Source: CAYPTI01 sp964413525 [NCBI: uncultured bacterium] | GTDB taxonomy: Bacteria > T1Sed10-126 | Length of the DNA: 7,967 nt | Reading direction: 5' to 3' | Assembly: GCA_964413525.1 (NCBI GenBank) | Contig: CAYPTI010000050.1 | Span: forward strand, 4,044 to 12,010 | Shown: piece after piece, positions 1 through 7,657 of the stretch | How the letters are laid out: the number at the start of each line of letters is the position of its first letter | Numbering within the stretch: the first letter of the stretch is position 1 | Notes under the pieces: generated by a model | What the model was told of the DNA's origin: nothing | What the model saw: only the letters and a program-made list of their open reading frames with translations | Databases searched by the model: none | Position numbers and translations under genes: made by a program

Positions 1-1757
1 CGGAGGAAGGGTTCCTCAACCCCGTCGCGGACCCGGCGGGATCCGAGTCGGAACCGTTCCACCAGGGCCGCTTCAAGCACGAGCCAGTCGGCCTGCCGGC
101 GAAGTTCGTCCGGCAACTCTTCGATCGAGAAAAACTCCCGCAACCGATCGACGAGTTCGTCCCGCGTTTGTTCCGTGAGGTCGGACATCAGGTTCCGCAC
201 ATCCACTCGGAGCTGGTTAAACCGCTGGTCCCGCATGGCCAGCAGGGTCTGATCCACCCAGGCCCCGTCGACCATCCCGAAGCCCCGGTCGGAGGAAATC
301 TCCCGGAACAGATGGACAAGTTCAACGTAGCGTTCTTCTTCCTCCGGGGTCCGGGGCTGCCAGTCGGGTTCGTCCACCCGGGGAAGGGCGGAGGACAAAA
401 ATTCCTCCGTGATGATCCGCCAGGCGGGGCCTTCCACGGGGTTGGAGAGCCGGTTTTCGTCCAGGTTCGTGAGCAATTCGATCATGCGGTCATAATTCCG
501 GTTGTTCAGGGTCTCCCCGAGAGCGGTCAGGGTCTGTTCGATGGTTTCCCTCCGTTCCCCGAGTTGCCGGATTCGCCGTTCGCCCTCCGGCTGGGCGGCG
601 AGTAGGTCCTCGACGAGCTGCAGGTCCCGTTCATCGACCGCCGAGTCCGGATCGTGTTCCCGGCGGACCTGAACCCACAGGTGGATCGTCTCAAGCCGTC
701 GGACAAATTCTTCATGGGGTTCGAGGGCCGGTTCCCGAAGAAGAACCCGGCGGCCGTCCGGGTGCTCCCGGAGGTCGGTTTCCAGGGCGAGGGCCTCGCG
801 CAGGTGATCCCGCTGGATGCTCGACAGGGAAGGATCGAAGGACTCCCGAGCCAGGGGGAGGTCCTCCAGCAGGGTGGCGTACCAGTTCCGGAGGCTGGTG
901 TGGAAGGACCGATCCAGTTGTTGGAAGGCCGAGGGGACGAACGGGAGTTCCGACCAGGGCCGGGACCGGAAGTACCGGGGAAGGTCATCGCGGAGCAAGC
1001 TGGATACGTCCATGATTTCCTCCACCATCTGACGGAGGGATTCGGGCTGATCGGAGGCTCGAAACGTGAACCGGGGCCAGCGTTCGGCGTACCGTTCCAG
1101 GAATCGTCCGACCTCCTCGGCCGAGGCGCCAAACAGCCGATCGCAACCAAGTTGGGCGAGGGCCCGGCACCGTTCGGGTCCGGCGTACCGGTTGGCGTAC
1201 CGATCGATTAAACCGGCGGCGGTGTCGGCAGCGTTGACGAACCCCTCGACCGGCAACGTCGGATCCACGGGCAGGGTGCGGGCCCGACGAACGTCTTCCA
1301 CGTCGTCAAGAAGGAGCGGCTGCAATTCGGACCAGTTCGGGAAGACCCGTTCGTGGAGGGGATGATCGAGAAGGTTCCCATAGGCTTCGACCTGCTGAGG
1401 AATTTGGTCCTCGGAGAGCTGGAGGGCGATCCGGCGCACCATCGCCCGATGGAGGTGAGAAGTCGTCAGTCGGACCCGATGGGCCTCGGTATCCGACAGG
1501 GACTGTCGAAGGTGAATGTGATCCAGTTCCTGATGGATCTGATCGAACGGGAAGGACCGCTCGGGATTGACTTCCAGTTCCTCCGACCGCCGGACCACTT
1601 CCTCGATGGAGTGATCCAGAAATTCCCTGAACTGTTCGAAGATCGGCTGTCCGTAGTGCATCAGGCCAACGACCAGCAGGACGACGGGAATCAAGATCAG
1701 GGTGGCGTTGAGAAGCAGCGACCAGAGTCCCCCGACGATCCTTCCGAGGAGGTTCAG
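1..1757 (-). CDS. Unrecognised membrane-anchored, helix-rich protein; third gene of the topoisomerase operon, C-terminus cut off by window edge
   Basis: I do not recognise this protein. One minus-strand frame stays open from a stop at 1766-1764 to the left edge, giving about 585 residues if it starts at CTG 1757. CTG is my preferred start: it overlaps the upstream TGA as CTGA, has GGAGGGG (1773-1767) 9 bases upstream, and keeps the one membrane segment intact (about residues 9-32, rich in Leu, Val and Ile). The alternatives TTG 1694 and ATG 1661 would cut into or remove that segment. The rest is predicted soluble and mostly helical, rich in Glu, Arg, Leu and Trp. A His-rich stretch lies at about residues 75-103, and there are only two cysteines (C197, C205). 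I see no known catalytic motif. Its gene order suggests co-expression with topoisomerase IV; a functional link is inference only. The coding frame is clear; the start is uncertain. Confidence 0.75.
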   Translation of the reverse strand, partial: MNLLGRIVGGLWSLLLNATLILIPVVLLVVGLMHYGQPIFEQFREFLDHSIEEVVRRSEELEVNPERSFPFDQIHQELDHIHLRQSLSDTEAHRVRLTTSHLHRAMVRRIALQLSEDQIPQQVEAYGNLLDHPLHERVFPNWSELQPLLLDDVEDVRRARTLPVDPTLPVEGFVNAADTAAGLIDRYANRYAGPERCRALAQLGCDRLFGASAEEVGRFLERYAERWPRFTFRASDQPESLRQMVEEIMDVSSLLRDDLPRYFRSRPWSELPFVPSAFQQLDRSFHTSLRNWYATLLEDLPLARESFDPSLSSIQRDHLREALALETDLREHPDGRRVLLREPALEPHEEFVRRLETIHLWVQVRREHDPDSAVDERDLQLVEDLLAAQPEGERRIRQLGERRETIEQTLTALGETLNNRNYDRMIELLTNLDENRLSNPVEGPAWRIITEEFLSSALPRVDEPDWQPRTPEEEERYVELVHLFREISSDRGFGMVDGAWVDQTLLAMRDQRFNQLRVDVRNLMSDLTEQTRDELVDRLREFFSIEELPDELRRQADWLVLEAALVERFRLGSRRVRDGVEEPFL

Positions 1758-4093
1758 ACGTCGTCACCCCTCCAGTCCTCGATCCGCACGAAATGCTGAA
1801 CGGGGGACCTGGAGCCGCTTCCGCCGGGTTTGGACCGGCTCTCAAACGGTTCGATCTCGCCGTCCCGCGCCGCCCTCGGCCGGAGGCTGACCAGGACGGT
1901 GTGAATTTGATCGTCGCCGGAGGGGTTCAGGAAGTAGCGTCCCACGCCGCCGCGGTTCTGGGGTTCAATGTCGGAGGCTTTAACGGCTCCGCGGGTGTCG
2001 TCTCCCCGGAGGAGCACCACGTGGTCGTCGCCGCCGGATCCGCCCCCGGCCAGGGGTTCGCCCTTTTTGGCGATAACTCCCTTGGCCTGCCGGCTGAGCG
2101 GACGGAGGTCGTCGGCGGGAAACCGGATCCCCCGGCCGTTCTCGGAGACCGCAAAGACGTCCTCCCCCTCCCGGAACGGGACCACGTCGACGACCCGGTC
2201 GTCCTCCTCGAGTTTGGTGAACTTGATTCCGCTGGGCCGGATGTCCCGCAGGTCCGCTTCGTCCTCCAGGTCCATCATCTTCACGTATCCATTGCGGGTA
2301 AAAATAAGGATTTTCTTCGTGTGAGCCGGAAGGAGGGAGACCGCTCCGGTGATGTTTTCGTTCACCTGCTGGACGGGAACCCCGCGCTCGTCCCGGGAGG
2401 AGTCGGGGATGTCCGAGACCCGGAAGCTGTAGGCGGTACCGGAGTCGGAGAACACCAGCCATTCGTCCAGGGTGGACGTCCGGACGAACAGACGGGGCGG
2501 AACCTCCAGATCCTCCAGCTCCCGGTGGTCCCCGTCCCGGCGCAAATAATCGTTCGGGTACCAGGCCACCGTGACCGGTTTGGATTCCTCCAGGTCCTCG
2601 AGTTCCAGGTCGATCTCGTCCTCCCGGATGGAGGTGCGGCGGTCGTCCCCGAACCGGTCCCGGATGTCCCGGAACCAGCCCTTGAGGACCTTCCCCCGGG
2701 CTTCCTTGCTGTCCAGCAGGCGGTCGTACTCCTCGATGTCCTCCAGGAGTTGATCCCGTTCCTGCTCGATCTCCATCTGCTGCATGCCGGTGAGGGACCC
2801 GATCCGCCGGTCCAGCACGGCGCGTGACTGGTCCTCGGTCATCTCAAACTCGTGTTCCAGCGCCTCCCGGGCCTTGGCCTCGGTATCGGACAGCTTGACG
2901 ATTTCGATCACGCGGTCGATGTCGACCATGGCCTTCAGCAGGCCGCGGACGATGTGGAGCCGGGCTTCGGCGTCCTCCTTGCGCTGTTCGGTGTTGCGGA
3001 CGAGGACTTCGTCCATGAATTCCAGGTAGCGATTCAGGATGTCGCGCAGGGGAAGCACTTTCGGGACGCCGTCGTCCAGCACCCGGAAGGAACAGCGCTG
3101 ACGGGTCTTCAGGCGAGTCTTTTCCAGCAGGTTGTTGAGAATGACCCGGGGTTCCTTCTTGAGCCGGCACTCGACGACCAGCCGCATGCCCCGCCGGTCG
3201 CTTTCGTCCCGGACGGTGGAGATCCCGGGATCGTCGTCCGACTGAGCCAGGTCCACGATCTCGTCGACGAGGTCGCTTTTCTGGACCGAGTAGGGGAGTT
3301 CGTCGATGACCACGGCGCCCCGTTCGGGGCTCATTTGCTCGACGTGGGTCGAGCCGGTGAGTTCGAAGGATCCTTCCCCGGTGCGGTAGAGCTCCTCCCG
3401 GTCCTCGGGGGAGAGGAAGGCCTCGCCTCCGGTGGGGTAGTCCGGGCCCTGCACGGAGTCCAGCAGGGTGGAGTAATGGGCTTTGGGGTGGTCGACCAGG
3501 TGGATGGTGGCCTCCAGGATTTCAGTCAGGTTGTGGGGAGGAATGTCGGTGGACATGCCCACGGCGATGCCGCTGGCCCCGTTCACCAGGACGTTGGGGA
3601 AGGGAACCGGGAGGACCCGGGGTTCCTGTTCGCTGCCGTCGAAGTTGTCCTGCCAGGGGACGCCGCTGCCCTTCGGGTCGATGCGGGGGAAGAATTCCTC
3701 CGCGATCTCGGTCAACCGGGCCTCGGTGTAGCGCATGGCGGCGGCCGGATCGCCGTCCACGGAACCGAAGTTCCCCTGGCCGTCCACCAGCGGGTACCGC
3801 AGCGAAAAATCCTGGCCCATCCGGACCAGGGCGTCGTAGACGGCCCGGTCGCCGTGGGGGTGGTACTTGCCGAGGACCTCCCCGACGGTCCGGGCGCTTT
3901 TTTTGTGCGGGCTGTCCGGGACCAACCCCTGGTCCCACAGACTGTACAGGATGCGTCGCTGGACCGGTTTGAGGCCGTCCCGGACGTCGGGCAGAGACCG
4001 GTTGGTGATCACGCTCATGGCGTATTCGGTATAGGCCTGAGGGAGGTATTCGTTGACGGTCTGGTCCCGGACGCGGCTGTCGGGGGCACCCAT
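1754..4093 (-). CDS. parC: DNA topoisomerase IV subunit A (ParC/GyrA family)
   Basis: This is the DNA breakage-reunion subunit of a type IIA topoisomerase, which works with the B subunit encoded just upstream. From ATG 4093 it has 779 residues, usual for the family, and its numbering then matches E. coli GyrA exactly in the active-site region: R121-Y122 (catalytic tyrosine in AAMRYTEAR) and HPHGD at 78-82. The winged-helix/tower domains cover about 1-500 and a six-blade beta-pinwheel about 505-745, followed by a Ser/Gly/Arg/Asp tail. ATG 4093 has AGGAG (4104-4100) 6 bases upstream; a GTG at 4120, overlapping the B stop as GTGA, would add 9 residues. ParC is favoured over GyrA by KPVQRR (43-47; GyrA usually has KPVHRR) and by the lack of a canonical QRRGGKG box before the first blade ([12 protein letters not shown] near 515-525 instead). 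YAMSVI and [10 protein letters not shown] are GyrA-like, so gyrase is not excluded. Position 83 is Arg, where Ser or Thr is usual. Confidence 0.93.
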   Translation of the reverse strand: MGAPDSRVRDQTVNEYLPQAYTEYAMSVITNRSLPDVRDGLKPVQRRILYSLWDQGLVPDSPHKKSARTVGEVLGKYHPHGDRAVYDALVRMGQDFSLRYPLVDGQGNFGSVDGDPAAAMRYTEARLTEIAEEFFPRIDPKGSGVPWQDNFDGSEQEPRVLPVPFPNVLVNGASGIAVGMSTDIPPHNLTEILEATIHLVDHPKAHYSTLLDSVQGPDYPTGGEAFLSPEDREELYRTGEGSFELTGSTHVEQMSPERGAVVIDELPYSVQKSDLVDEIVDLAQSDDDPGISTVRDESDRRGMRLVVECRLKKEPRVILNNLLEKTRLKTRQRCSFRVLDDGVPKVLPLRDILNRYLEFMDEVLVRNTEQRKEDAEARLHIVRGLLKAMVDIDRVIEIVKLSDTEAKAREALEHEFEMTEDQSRAVLDRRIGSLTGMQQMEIEQERDQLLEDIEEYDRLLDSKEARGKVLKGWFRDIRDRFGDDRRTSIREDEIDLELEDLEESKPVTVAWYPNDYLRRDGDHRELEDLEVPPRLFVRTSTLDEWLVFSDSGTAYSFRVSDIPDSSRDERGVPVQQVNENITGAVSLLPAHTKKILIFTRNGYVKMMDLEDEADLRDIRPSGIKFTKLEEDDRVVDVVPFREGEDVFAVSENGRGIRFPADDLRPLSRQAKGVIAKKGEPLAGGGSGGDDHVVLLRGDDTRGAVKASDIEPQNRGGVGRYFLNPSGDDQIHTVLVSLRPRAARDGEIEPFESRSKPGGSGSRSPVQHFVRIEDWRGDDV
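1767..1773 (-). promoter_or_regulatory. Ribosome binding site deciding the CTG start of the unknown membrane protein
   Basis: GGAGGGG on the minus strand lies 9 bases before CTG 1757 and inside the end of the upstream A-subunit gene. The same site also precedes a GTG at 1767 with no spacing, but that GTG opens a frame without a membrane segment that ends near 1306. The site therefore fits the CTG best. Confidence 0.45.
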
Positions 4094-4099
4094 GGAGAG

Positions 4100-4104
4100 C
4101 TCCT
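4100..4104 (-). promoter_or_regulatory. Ribosome binding site for the A subunit
   Basis: AGGAG on the minus strand with a 6-base spacer favours ATG 4093 over the GTG at 4120, which has only a G-rich stretch before it. It lies just downstream of the B-subunit stop (4119-4117), consistent with coupled translation. Confidence 0.55.
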
Positions 4105-4116
4105 GCTGGTCCTCGC

Positions 4117-5976
4117 TCACTGGACGTCCCCCCAGACGTCCCGGGCCCGTTCCCGAATCAGTTCCCGGCGTGGCTGGACCTTCCGCCCCATGCAGGTGCT
4201 CACCATCTCGTCGGCCTGTTTCGCGTCGTCCACGGTGATCTTGATGAGGCGCCGGGTTTCCCGGTTCATGGTGGTTTCCCACAGCTCCTCGGGGTTCATC
4301 TCCCCCAGCCCCTTGAACCGTTTGATCTCTCCGTTGGAGAGGTCCTGATCCTCGCCGTAGAGGTATTCGATGTCGTCGGCGGTCTTCCGGTAATACAGCG
4401 GCGGGTCGGCCATGTAGAGGCGTCCCTCGTCGATGAGGGGACGAAACTGACGGTAAAACAGGGTCAGCAGGAGGCTCTGGATGTGGAGCCCGTCAACGTC
4501 GGGGTCCGACATGCAGATGATCTTCCCGTACCGCAGGTCCCGGGGGTTGAATTCGTCGCCGATCCCGGTTCCGACCGCGGTGATAATGGCCCGAATTTCG
4601 TCGTGTTTGAGAAAGGAGCTCGGGCTGGATTTTTCGACGTTCTTGATTTTGCCCTTCAGCGGGAGGATGGCCTGGTACTGACGGTCGCGGGCGCTCTTGG
4701 CGGAGCCGCCGGCCGAGTCCCCCTCGACGATGAACAGTTCGCCTTCCTCGACGTCGTTGCTGACGCAGTCGGACAGTTTGCTGGAGAGGGACATGTTGAC
4801 GTCCCGGCCGGACTCCCGGGCGACGTCCTTGGCCTGCTTGGCGGCTTCCCGGGCCTTGGCGGCCTGCCGGGCCTTGCGGGCGATGGAGTCGGCCTGGTTG
4901 GGGTTTTCGGACAGGAACCGGTAGATGGCGTCGTAAAGTTCCGAGGACACCGGTCCGCGAAGTTCCTGGTTGCCCAGCTTGGCCTTGGTCTGGCCCTCGA
5001 ACTGCGGTTCCTCCAGCCGCATGGAGACCACCGCCACCAGGCCCTCCCGGAGGTCCCGGCCCTGGAAGTTGTCCCGGTCGGTGACCTCCTTCACGGCCCG
5101 GGTGAGGGCGGTTTTGAAGGCCTGGACGTGGGCGCCGCCGGAGCCGGTCCGGACGTTGTTGGCGAAACTTTCGATCCGTTCGGTATGGGCGTTCTCGTCG
5201 TAGTTGAAGGCGACGTCAATTTCGAAGTCGTCGGTCTCCCGGCGGACGGAGAAGGTTTTCTCCAGCATCGGTTCCCGGTCGTGAAGCTGGCGTTCCAGGA
5301 AGTCGGTCAGCCCGTTTTCGGAGTAAAATTTGTGGGTCGCGGGTTCCTCCTCCCGCTCGTCCACCAGGGTGAAGACGACGCCCGGCAGCAGGAAGGAGAG
5401 GTTCCGCAGCCGCTCGATCACCTGGGTGGCCTCGATGGTAATGTCAGGAAAGATCTCGGGATCGGGGCGGAAGCGTATCCGGGTACCGGACCGGTTTCCG
5501 CCGTAGGATTCGGCTTCGACGGAACCGTCGGGTTCGCCCCGTTCGTACCGCTGGACGGCCCGCTGGCCGTCCCGGGTGGACTCGACCTCCATGAACTCGG
5601 CCAGGGCGTTGACCACGGAAGCCCCCACCCCGTGCAGACCCCCGGAGGTCTGGTAGGCCTCGTCGTCGAATTTTCCTCCCGCGTGCAGGCGGGTGAAGAC
5701 AACCTGAAGGCTGGAGATTTCCTCCTCCTCGTGTTCGTCGATGGGCACCCCGCGGCCGTCGTCCACGACTTCCACCACGCTGTCGGGTTTCAGGGTGACG
5801 GTGATCTCGGAACCATAACCCGCCTGGGCTTCGTCGACCGCGTTGTCGACCAGTTCCCAGATCAGGTGGTGGACGCCGTCGGGACCGGTTGTACCGATGT
5901 ACATGGCCGGACGTTTGCGTACGTGTTCGAGGTCTTTGAGGACCTGAATGTTTTCTCCGGTGTATTCTGAACTCAT
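4117..5976 (-). CDS. parE: DNA topoisomerase IV subunit B (ParE/GyrB family ATPase)
   Basis: This is the ATP-driven clamp subunit that pairs with the A subunit to pass one DNA duplex through another. It has 619 residues and no large TOPRIM insert of the E. coli GyrB type. The GHKL ATPase domain begins with [10 protein letters not shown] (19-28), then [10 protein letters not shown] (41-50, with Mg-binding N45), DDGRGVP (72-78) and GGLHGVG (112-118). A transducer domain follows. The TOPRIM domain has [10 protein letters not shown] (418-427) and DPDVDG (491-496), and the C-terminus has [15 protein letters not shown]. The second metal motif is normally DADVDG, so Pro at 492 is unusual; the GLHI after it resembles E. 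coli ParE (DADSDGLHI). Start ATG 5976 has GGGAGGT (5988-5982) 5 bases upstream. The frame is open further upstream to about 6234, but that part has no family similarity. It is the first gene of the minus-strand operon. The ParE rather than GyrB name is an inference from these markers. Confidence 0.94.
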   Translation of the reverse strand: MSSEYTGENIQVLKDLEHVRKRPAMYIGTTGPDGVHHLIWELVDNAVDEAQAGYGSEITVTLKPDSVVEVVDDGRGVPIDEHEEEEISSLQVVFTRLHAGGKFDDEAYQTSGGLHGVGASVVNALAEFMEVESTRDGQRAVQRYERGEPDGSVEAESYGGNRSGTRIRFRPDPEIFPDITIEATQVIERLRNLSFLLPGVVFTLVDEREEEPATHKFYSENGLTDFLERQLHDREPMLEKTFSVRRETDDFEIDVAFNYDENAHTERIESFANNVRTGSGGAHVQAFKTALTRAVKEVTDRDNFQGRDLREGLVAVVSMRLEEPQFEGQTKAKLGNQELRGPVSSELYDAIYRFLSENPNQADSIARKARQAAKAREAAKQAKDVARESGRDVNMSLSSKLSDCVSNDVEEGELFIVEGDSAGGSAKSARDRQYQAILPLKGKIKNVEKSSPSSFLKHDEIRAIITAVGTGIGDEFNPRDLRYGKIICMSDPDVDGLHIQSLLLTLFYRQFRPLIDEGRLYMADPPLYYRKTADDIEYLYGEDQDLSNGEIKRFKGLGEMNPEELWETTMNRETRRLIKITVDDAKQADEMVSTCMGRKVQPRRELIRERARDVWGDVQ

Positions 5977-5981
5977 GCGAG

Positions 5982-5988
5982 ACCTCCC
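5982..5988 (-). promoter_or_regulatory. Ribosome binding site for the B subunit
   Basis: GGGAGGT on the minus strand, 5 bases before ATG 5976. It decides the start against the longer open frame that reaches 6234. Confidence 0.7.
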
Positions 5989-6003
5989 TGAGCAATGCTG
6001 CGT

Positions 6004-6032
6004 AGGATAGGATAGCAAGCCGATTTCGTCAT
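6004..6032 (-). promoter_or_regulatory. Candidate promoter of the topoisomerase operon
   Basis: On the minus strand, ATGACG (6032-6027) and TATCCT (6009-6004) are separated by 17 bases. Each matches 4 of 6 bases of the sigma-70 -35 and -10 consensus. A second TATCCT overlaps at 6014-6009. Transcription would start near 5997, leaving a leader of about 20 bases with the ribosome binding site. The boxes are imperfect, so this is a candidate only. Confidence 0.3.
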
Positions 6033-6198
6033 TGTGGTGCGTCTCCTGGAGTGATGCGTTCAGCGTCGTCGGCCAGGGCGTAGGGGCGGCAACCGTTCGG
6101 CCGCCGGCGGGGTTTGGAACGGAAGCGGATCCCTCCTTGCACAGCCCCGGAAACAATAGAAGAGGCCGCGATCCGAGCCACGGGCTTCCTCTTCCACG

Positions 6199-6232
6199 GT
6201 TATTGTACGACAGCCCCGACGTACAGAATAAC
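6199..6232. repeat. Imperfect inverted repeat, operator-like
   Basis: The left arm GTTATTGTACG (6199-6209) and right arm CGTACAGAATAAC (6220-6232) are reverse complements apart from two extra bases in the right arm, and flank the 10-base centre ACAGCCCCGA. On the minus strand the left arm includes TACAAT (6207-6202), a possible -10 box, but TTGTTA (6234-6229) lies 21 bases from it, too far for a normal -35. It may be a regulator site; there is no T-run to make it a terminator. Confidence 0.4.
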
Positions 6233-6331
6233 AAGATAACAGGGAAGGGCGGGATTCGAAATTCCGGGCATCCCGACCGGTCGACTCGGTACTCCGGAGT
6301 GTTCGCGGCGTTCTTCCGGGCGCGGACTCCC

Positions 6332-6340
6332 TGTTACAAT
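6332..6340 (+). promoter_or_regulatory. Probable extended -10 promoter for the phospholipase gene
   Basis: TGTTACAAT matches the extended -10 form TGnTAnAAT, five of six bases in the hexamer. A -35 box is not evident (TTCTTC at 6311-6316, 18 bases upstream, is poor), as is common for extended -10 promoters. Transcription would start near 6347, giving a leader of about 70 bases before ATG 6420. Confidence 0.4.
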
Positions 6341-6353
6341 CCATGGATTGTAA
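6334..6353. promoter_or_regulatory. Perfect 20-bp palindrome, candidate operator
   Basis: TTACAATCCATGGATTGTAA equals its own reverse complement over all 20 bases. It covers the -10 box and the predicted transcription start of the plus-strand genes, the usual position for a repressor dimer to block RNA polymerase. No regulator gene is in the window, so the binding protein is unknown. Confidence 0.5.
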
Positions 6354-6404
6354 ACGACGGGACCCGGATCCGTTCGAACCGGGAGCGTGATTTTACCCAC
6401 GACC

Positions 6405-6413
6405 AAGAGGTGG
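6405..6413 (+). promoter_or_regulatory. Ribosome binding site favouring ATG 6420
   Basis: AAGAGGTGG contains GAGGTG, an exact match to the anti-Shine-Dalgarno complement, 7 bases before ATG 6420. The in-frame GTG at 6387 has GGGAG only one base away, too close to work well. Confidence 0.5.
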
Positions 6414-6419
6414 ATCCGA

Positions 6420-7313
6420 ATGGGGTGGTTGTTCTGGGTGATCGGGGTGCTGCTTCTGGTGCCGGCGGCGCCGGTGGCAGCCTGGGGGCCGGGCATGCAC
6501 CTGGACCTGGGGCTTCGCTTGCTTGAGATGAGTGCTCTGAGCGGAGGAGTACTGGAGTTGCTCCGCCGCCATCGGACGGTGTTCCTGTACGGGAGCGTGG
6601 TGGCCGACGTGGTGGTGGGGAAGGAACTGGTGAAGTACGAGGAACACAGTCACAATTGGGAGGTGGCGGCCCGGCTGGCCCGGTCGGCCAGGGACGACCC
6701 GGACAACGCCTTCGCCCTGGGATACTGGACGCACCTGGCGGCGGACACGGTGGCCCATAACATTTTTGTCCCGAGGCAAATATTTCTCACCGCCTCCAGC
6801 CGGAAGTTCGGCCACGGGTACTGGGAGTTGCGAGCCGAGAGCACGGTGGGGGAGGACACCTGGGGGTTGCTGGACGAAGTCACCTCCGGTTCCCACGACC
6901 GGCAGCACGCCCTGTTGAAGGACGCCATCCGCCAATCCCCCCTTCCCATCTCCTGGAGTCGCTGGATTCAGCGGGGTTTTCTTTCCCTCAGCGGCGTCCG
7001 GCAATGGAGACGGATGGTGGAGTGGCTGGATCGGGTCAGCCGGTACGAATTGCCGTCGGACGAGATGGATGAGTACCGTCAACTTTGCCTGGAACGGATG
7101 GTAGACTCAATCGGAGACGCGGACCGGCGGTCGGCGGTGATGAAGGCCGATCCGACCGGGGGATCCCTGGACCGATCCATGGTGATCGCCCGCCAGGAAC
7201 TGCAGAGACGGATCGCCCAGGGGGAGCTTTCCAGTTCGGTGATGGAACGGTTTGAGGAGTCGGTGTTTCCGGACCTCGTCTCGTCCAGACCTCCCGGAGG
7301 GGATGAGTCGTGA
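6420..7313 (+). CDS. Secreted zinc-dependent phospholipase C family protein
   Basis: This belongs to the family of Bacillus cereus phospholipase C and clostridial alpha-toxin (Zn_dep_PLPC), which hydrolyse phospholipid headgroups outside the membrane with zinc ions. From ATG 6420 it has 297 residues. Residues 1-21 form a signal peptide ending PVAA before AWGPGMHLDLG; in known members the Trp exposed by cleavage and a nearby His bind zinc (here W22, H27). Further likely ligands are D63, H76/H78 (EEHSHNW), H105 and D109 (GYWTHLAADTVAHN), H113, and H132/E136 (GHGYWELRAE). The set looks complete, so an active metal site is likely, though many family members are uncharacterised and substrate cannot be read from the sequence. 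The signal peptide from ATG 6420 lacks basic residues; starting at GTG 6387 adds 11 residues with K, R and R, so that start remains possible. Its stop overlaps the next gene as GTGA. Confidence 0.85.
   Translation: MGWLFWVIGVLLLVPAAPVAAWGPGMHLDLGLRLLEMSALSGGVLELLRRHRTVFLYGSVVADVVVGKELVKYEEHSHNWEVAARLARSARDDPDNAFALGYWTHLAADTVAHNIFVPRQIFLTASSRKFGHGYWELRAESTVGEDTWGLLDEVTSGSHDRQHALLKDAIRQSPLPISWSRWIQRGFLSLSGVRQWRRMVEWLDRVSRYELPSDEMDEYRQLCLERMVDSIGDADRRSAVMKADPTGGSLDRSMVIARQELQRRIAQGELSSSVMERFEESVFPDLVSSRPPGGDES
7296..7302 (+). promoter_or_regulatory. Ribosome binding site for the small membrane protein gene
   Basis: GGAGGGG with a 7-base spacer before GTG 7310, inside the end of the phospholipase gene. 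It supports GTG as the start. Confidence 0.6.
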
Positions 7314-7657
7314 GTTCGCGCTGGAATTCGCTGGCCGAAGGAACTCGGACCGAGGATGCCGAGGAGGTCCGTGACCGGCTGAGGAACGCCGGGTTGCGCG
7401 GGGAACTCAGCCGGCCGGACGGTGGGGACGACAGGTGGATCGTGAACGTTCCCGCGAACCAGCATGCCCGGGCCCATCGACTGATCCGTGGTTCCCCGGC
7501 GGAAGAAACGTTGCTCCCGCTGCCGGAATCGGACGGGTCCGGCGGGTCGTCCCTGTGGTCCCACGTCAGCCGGTTTCTGGTGCCGCTCGCGGTGGTGATC
7601 GGGTACATCCTCGTCGCCATCGTTCTGGTGGCGGGGTTTGGGTGGTTGTTCGGATAG
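7310..7657 (+). CDS. Small tail-anchored protein with a DUF2007-like soluble part
   Basis: This 115-residue protein starts at GTG 7310, overlapping the phospholipase stop by 4 bases, with a strong ribosome binding site. Residues about 15-60 (helix with VRDRLRNAGLRGEL, then strand RWIVNVP, then QHARAHRLI) follow the helix-strand-helix pattern of DUF2007, a short domain often called a putative signal-transducing protein; the similarity is by pattern only. A Gly/Ser/Pro linker (about 61-85) leads to one membrane helix at about 88-113 ending at the C-terminus, so the soluble part probably faces the cytoplasm. Coupling with the phospholipase gene suggests joint expression, but I cannot name a function. 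Confidence 0.75.
   Translation: MSSRWNSLAEGTRTEDAEEVRDRLRNAGLRGELSRPDGGDDRWIVNVPANQHARAHRLIRGSPAEETLLPLPESDGSGGSSLWSHVSRFLVPLAVVIGYILVAIVLVAGFGWLFG

Larger units (their letters stand above)
5977..6386. other. Divergent intergenic region between topoisomerase operon and phospholipase gene
   Basis: About 410 bases (443 to the preferred start at 6420) carry no supported gene. Frames open on both strands here give Pro/Arg/Gly-rich products with no family similarity. The stretch holds the ribosome binding site and candidate promoter of the minus-strand operon, an imperfect inverted repeat at 6199-6232, a 9-base direct repeat ACAGCCCCG (6141-6149 and 6210-6218), and a perfect palindrome at 6334-6353 over the plus-strand -10 box. 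I see no rho-independent terminator and no complete tRNA. Confidence 0.6.

Noticed and set aside
1306-1845. Minus-strand frame from about 1845 including GTG 1767
   Set aside because: Its product is Pro/Arg/Ser-rich and overlaps the A subunit and the long open frame that carries a membrane segment; the latter has coherent protein composition through to the window edge.
2852-4348. Long plus-strand open frame of 498 codons opposite the A subunit
   Set aside because: Antisense shadow of the A subunit, with no recognisable domain.
4483-5970. Long plus-strand open frame of 495 codons opposite the B subunit
   Set aside because: It is antisense to a gene with clear GHKL and TOPRIM motifs; its Gly/Val/Asp/Phe-rich product is typical of high-GC antisense shadows.
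5977-6234. N-terminal extension of the B subunit to about 6234
   Set aside because: The added residues are Pro/Ser/Arg-rich with no family similarity, and ATG 5976 has a good ribosome binding site and matches usual GyrB/ParE starts.
6361-6386. tRNA T-arm-like GTTCGAAC near the phospholipase start
   Set aside because: A 4-bp stem around TTCGAAC can be drawn, but no acceptor, D or anticodon arm fits upstream. The GATTCGAAA at about 6251 also lacks pairing arms.
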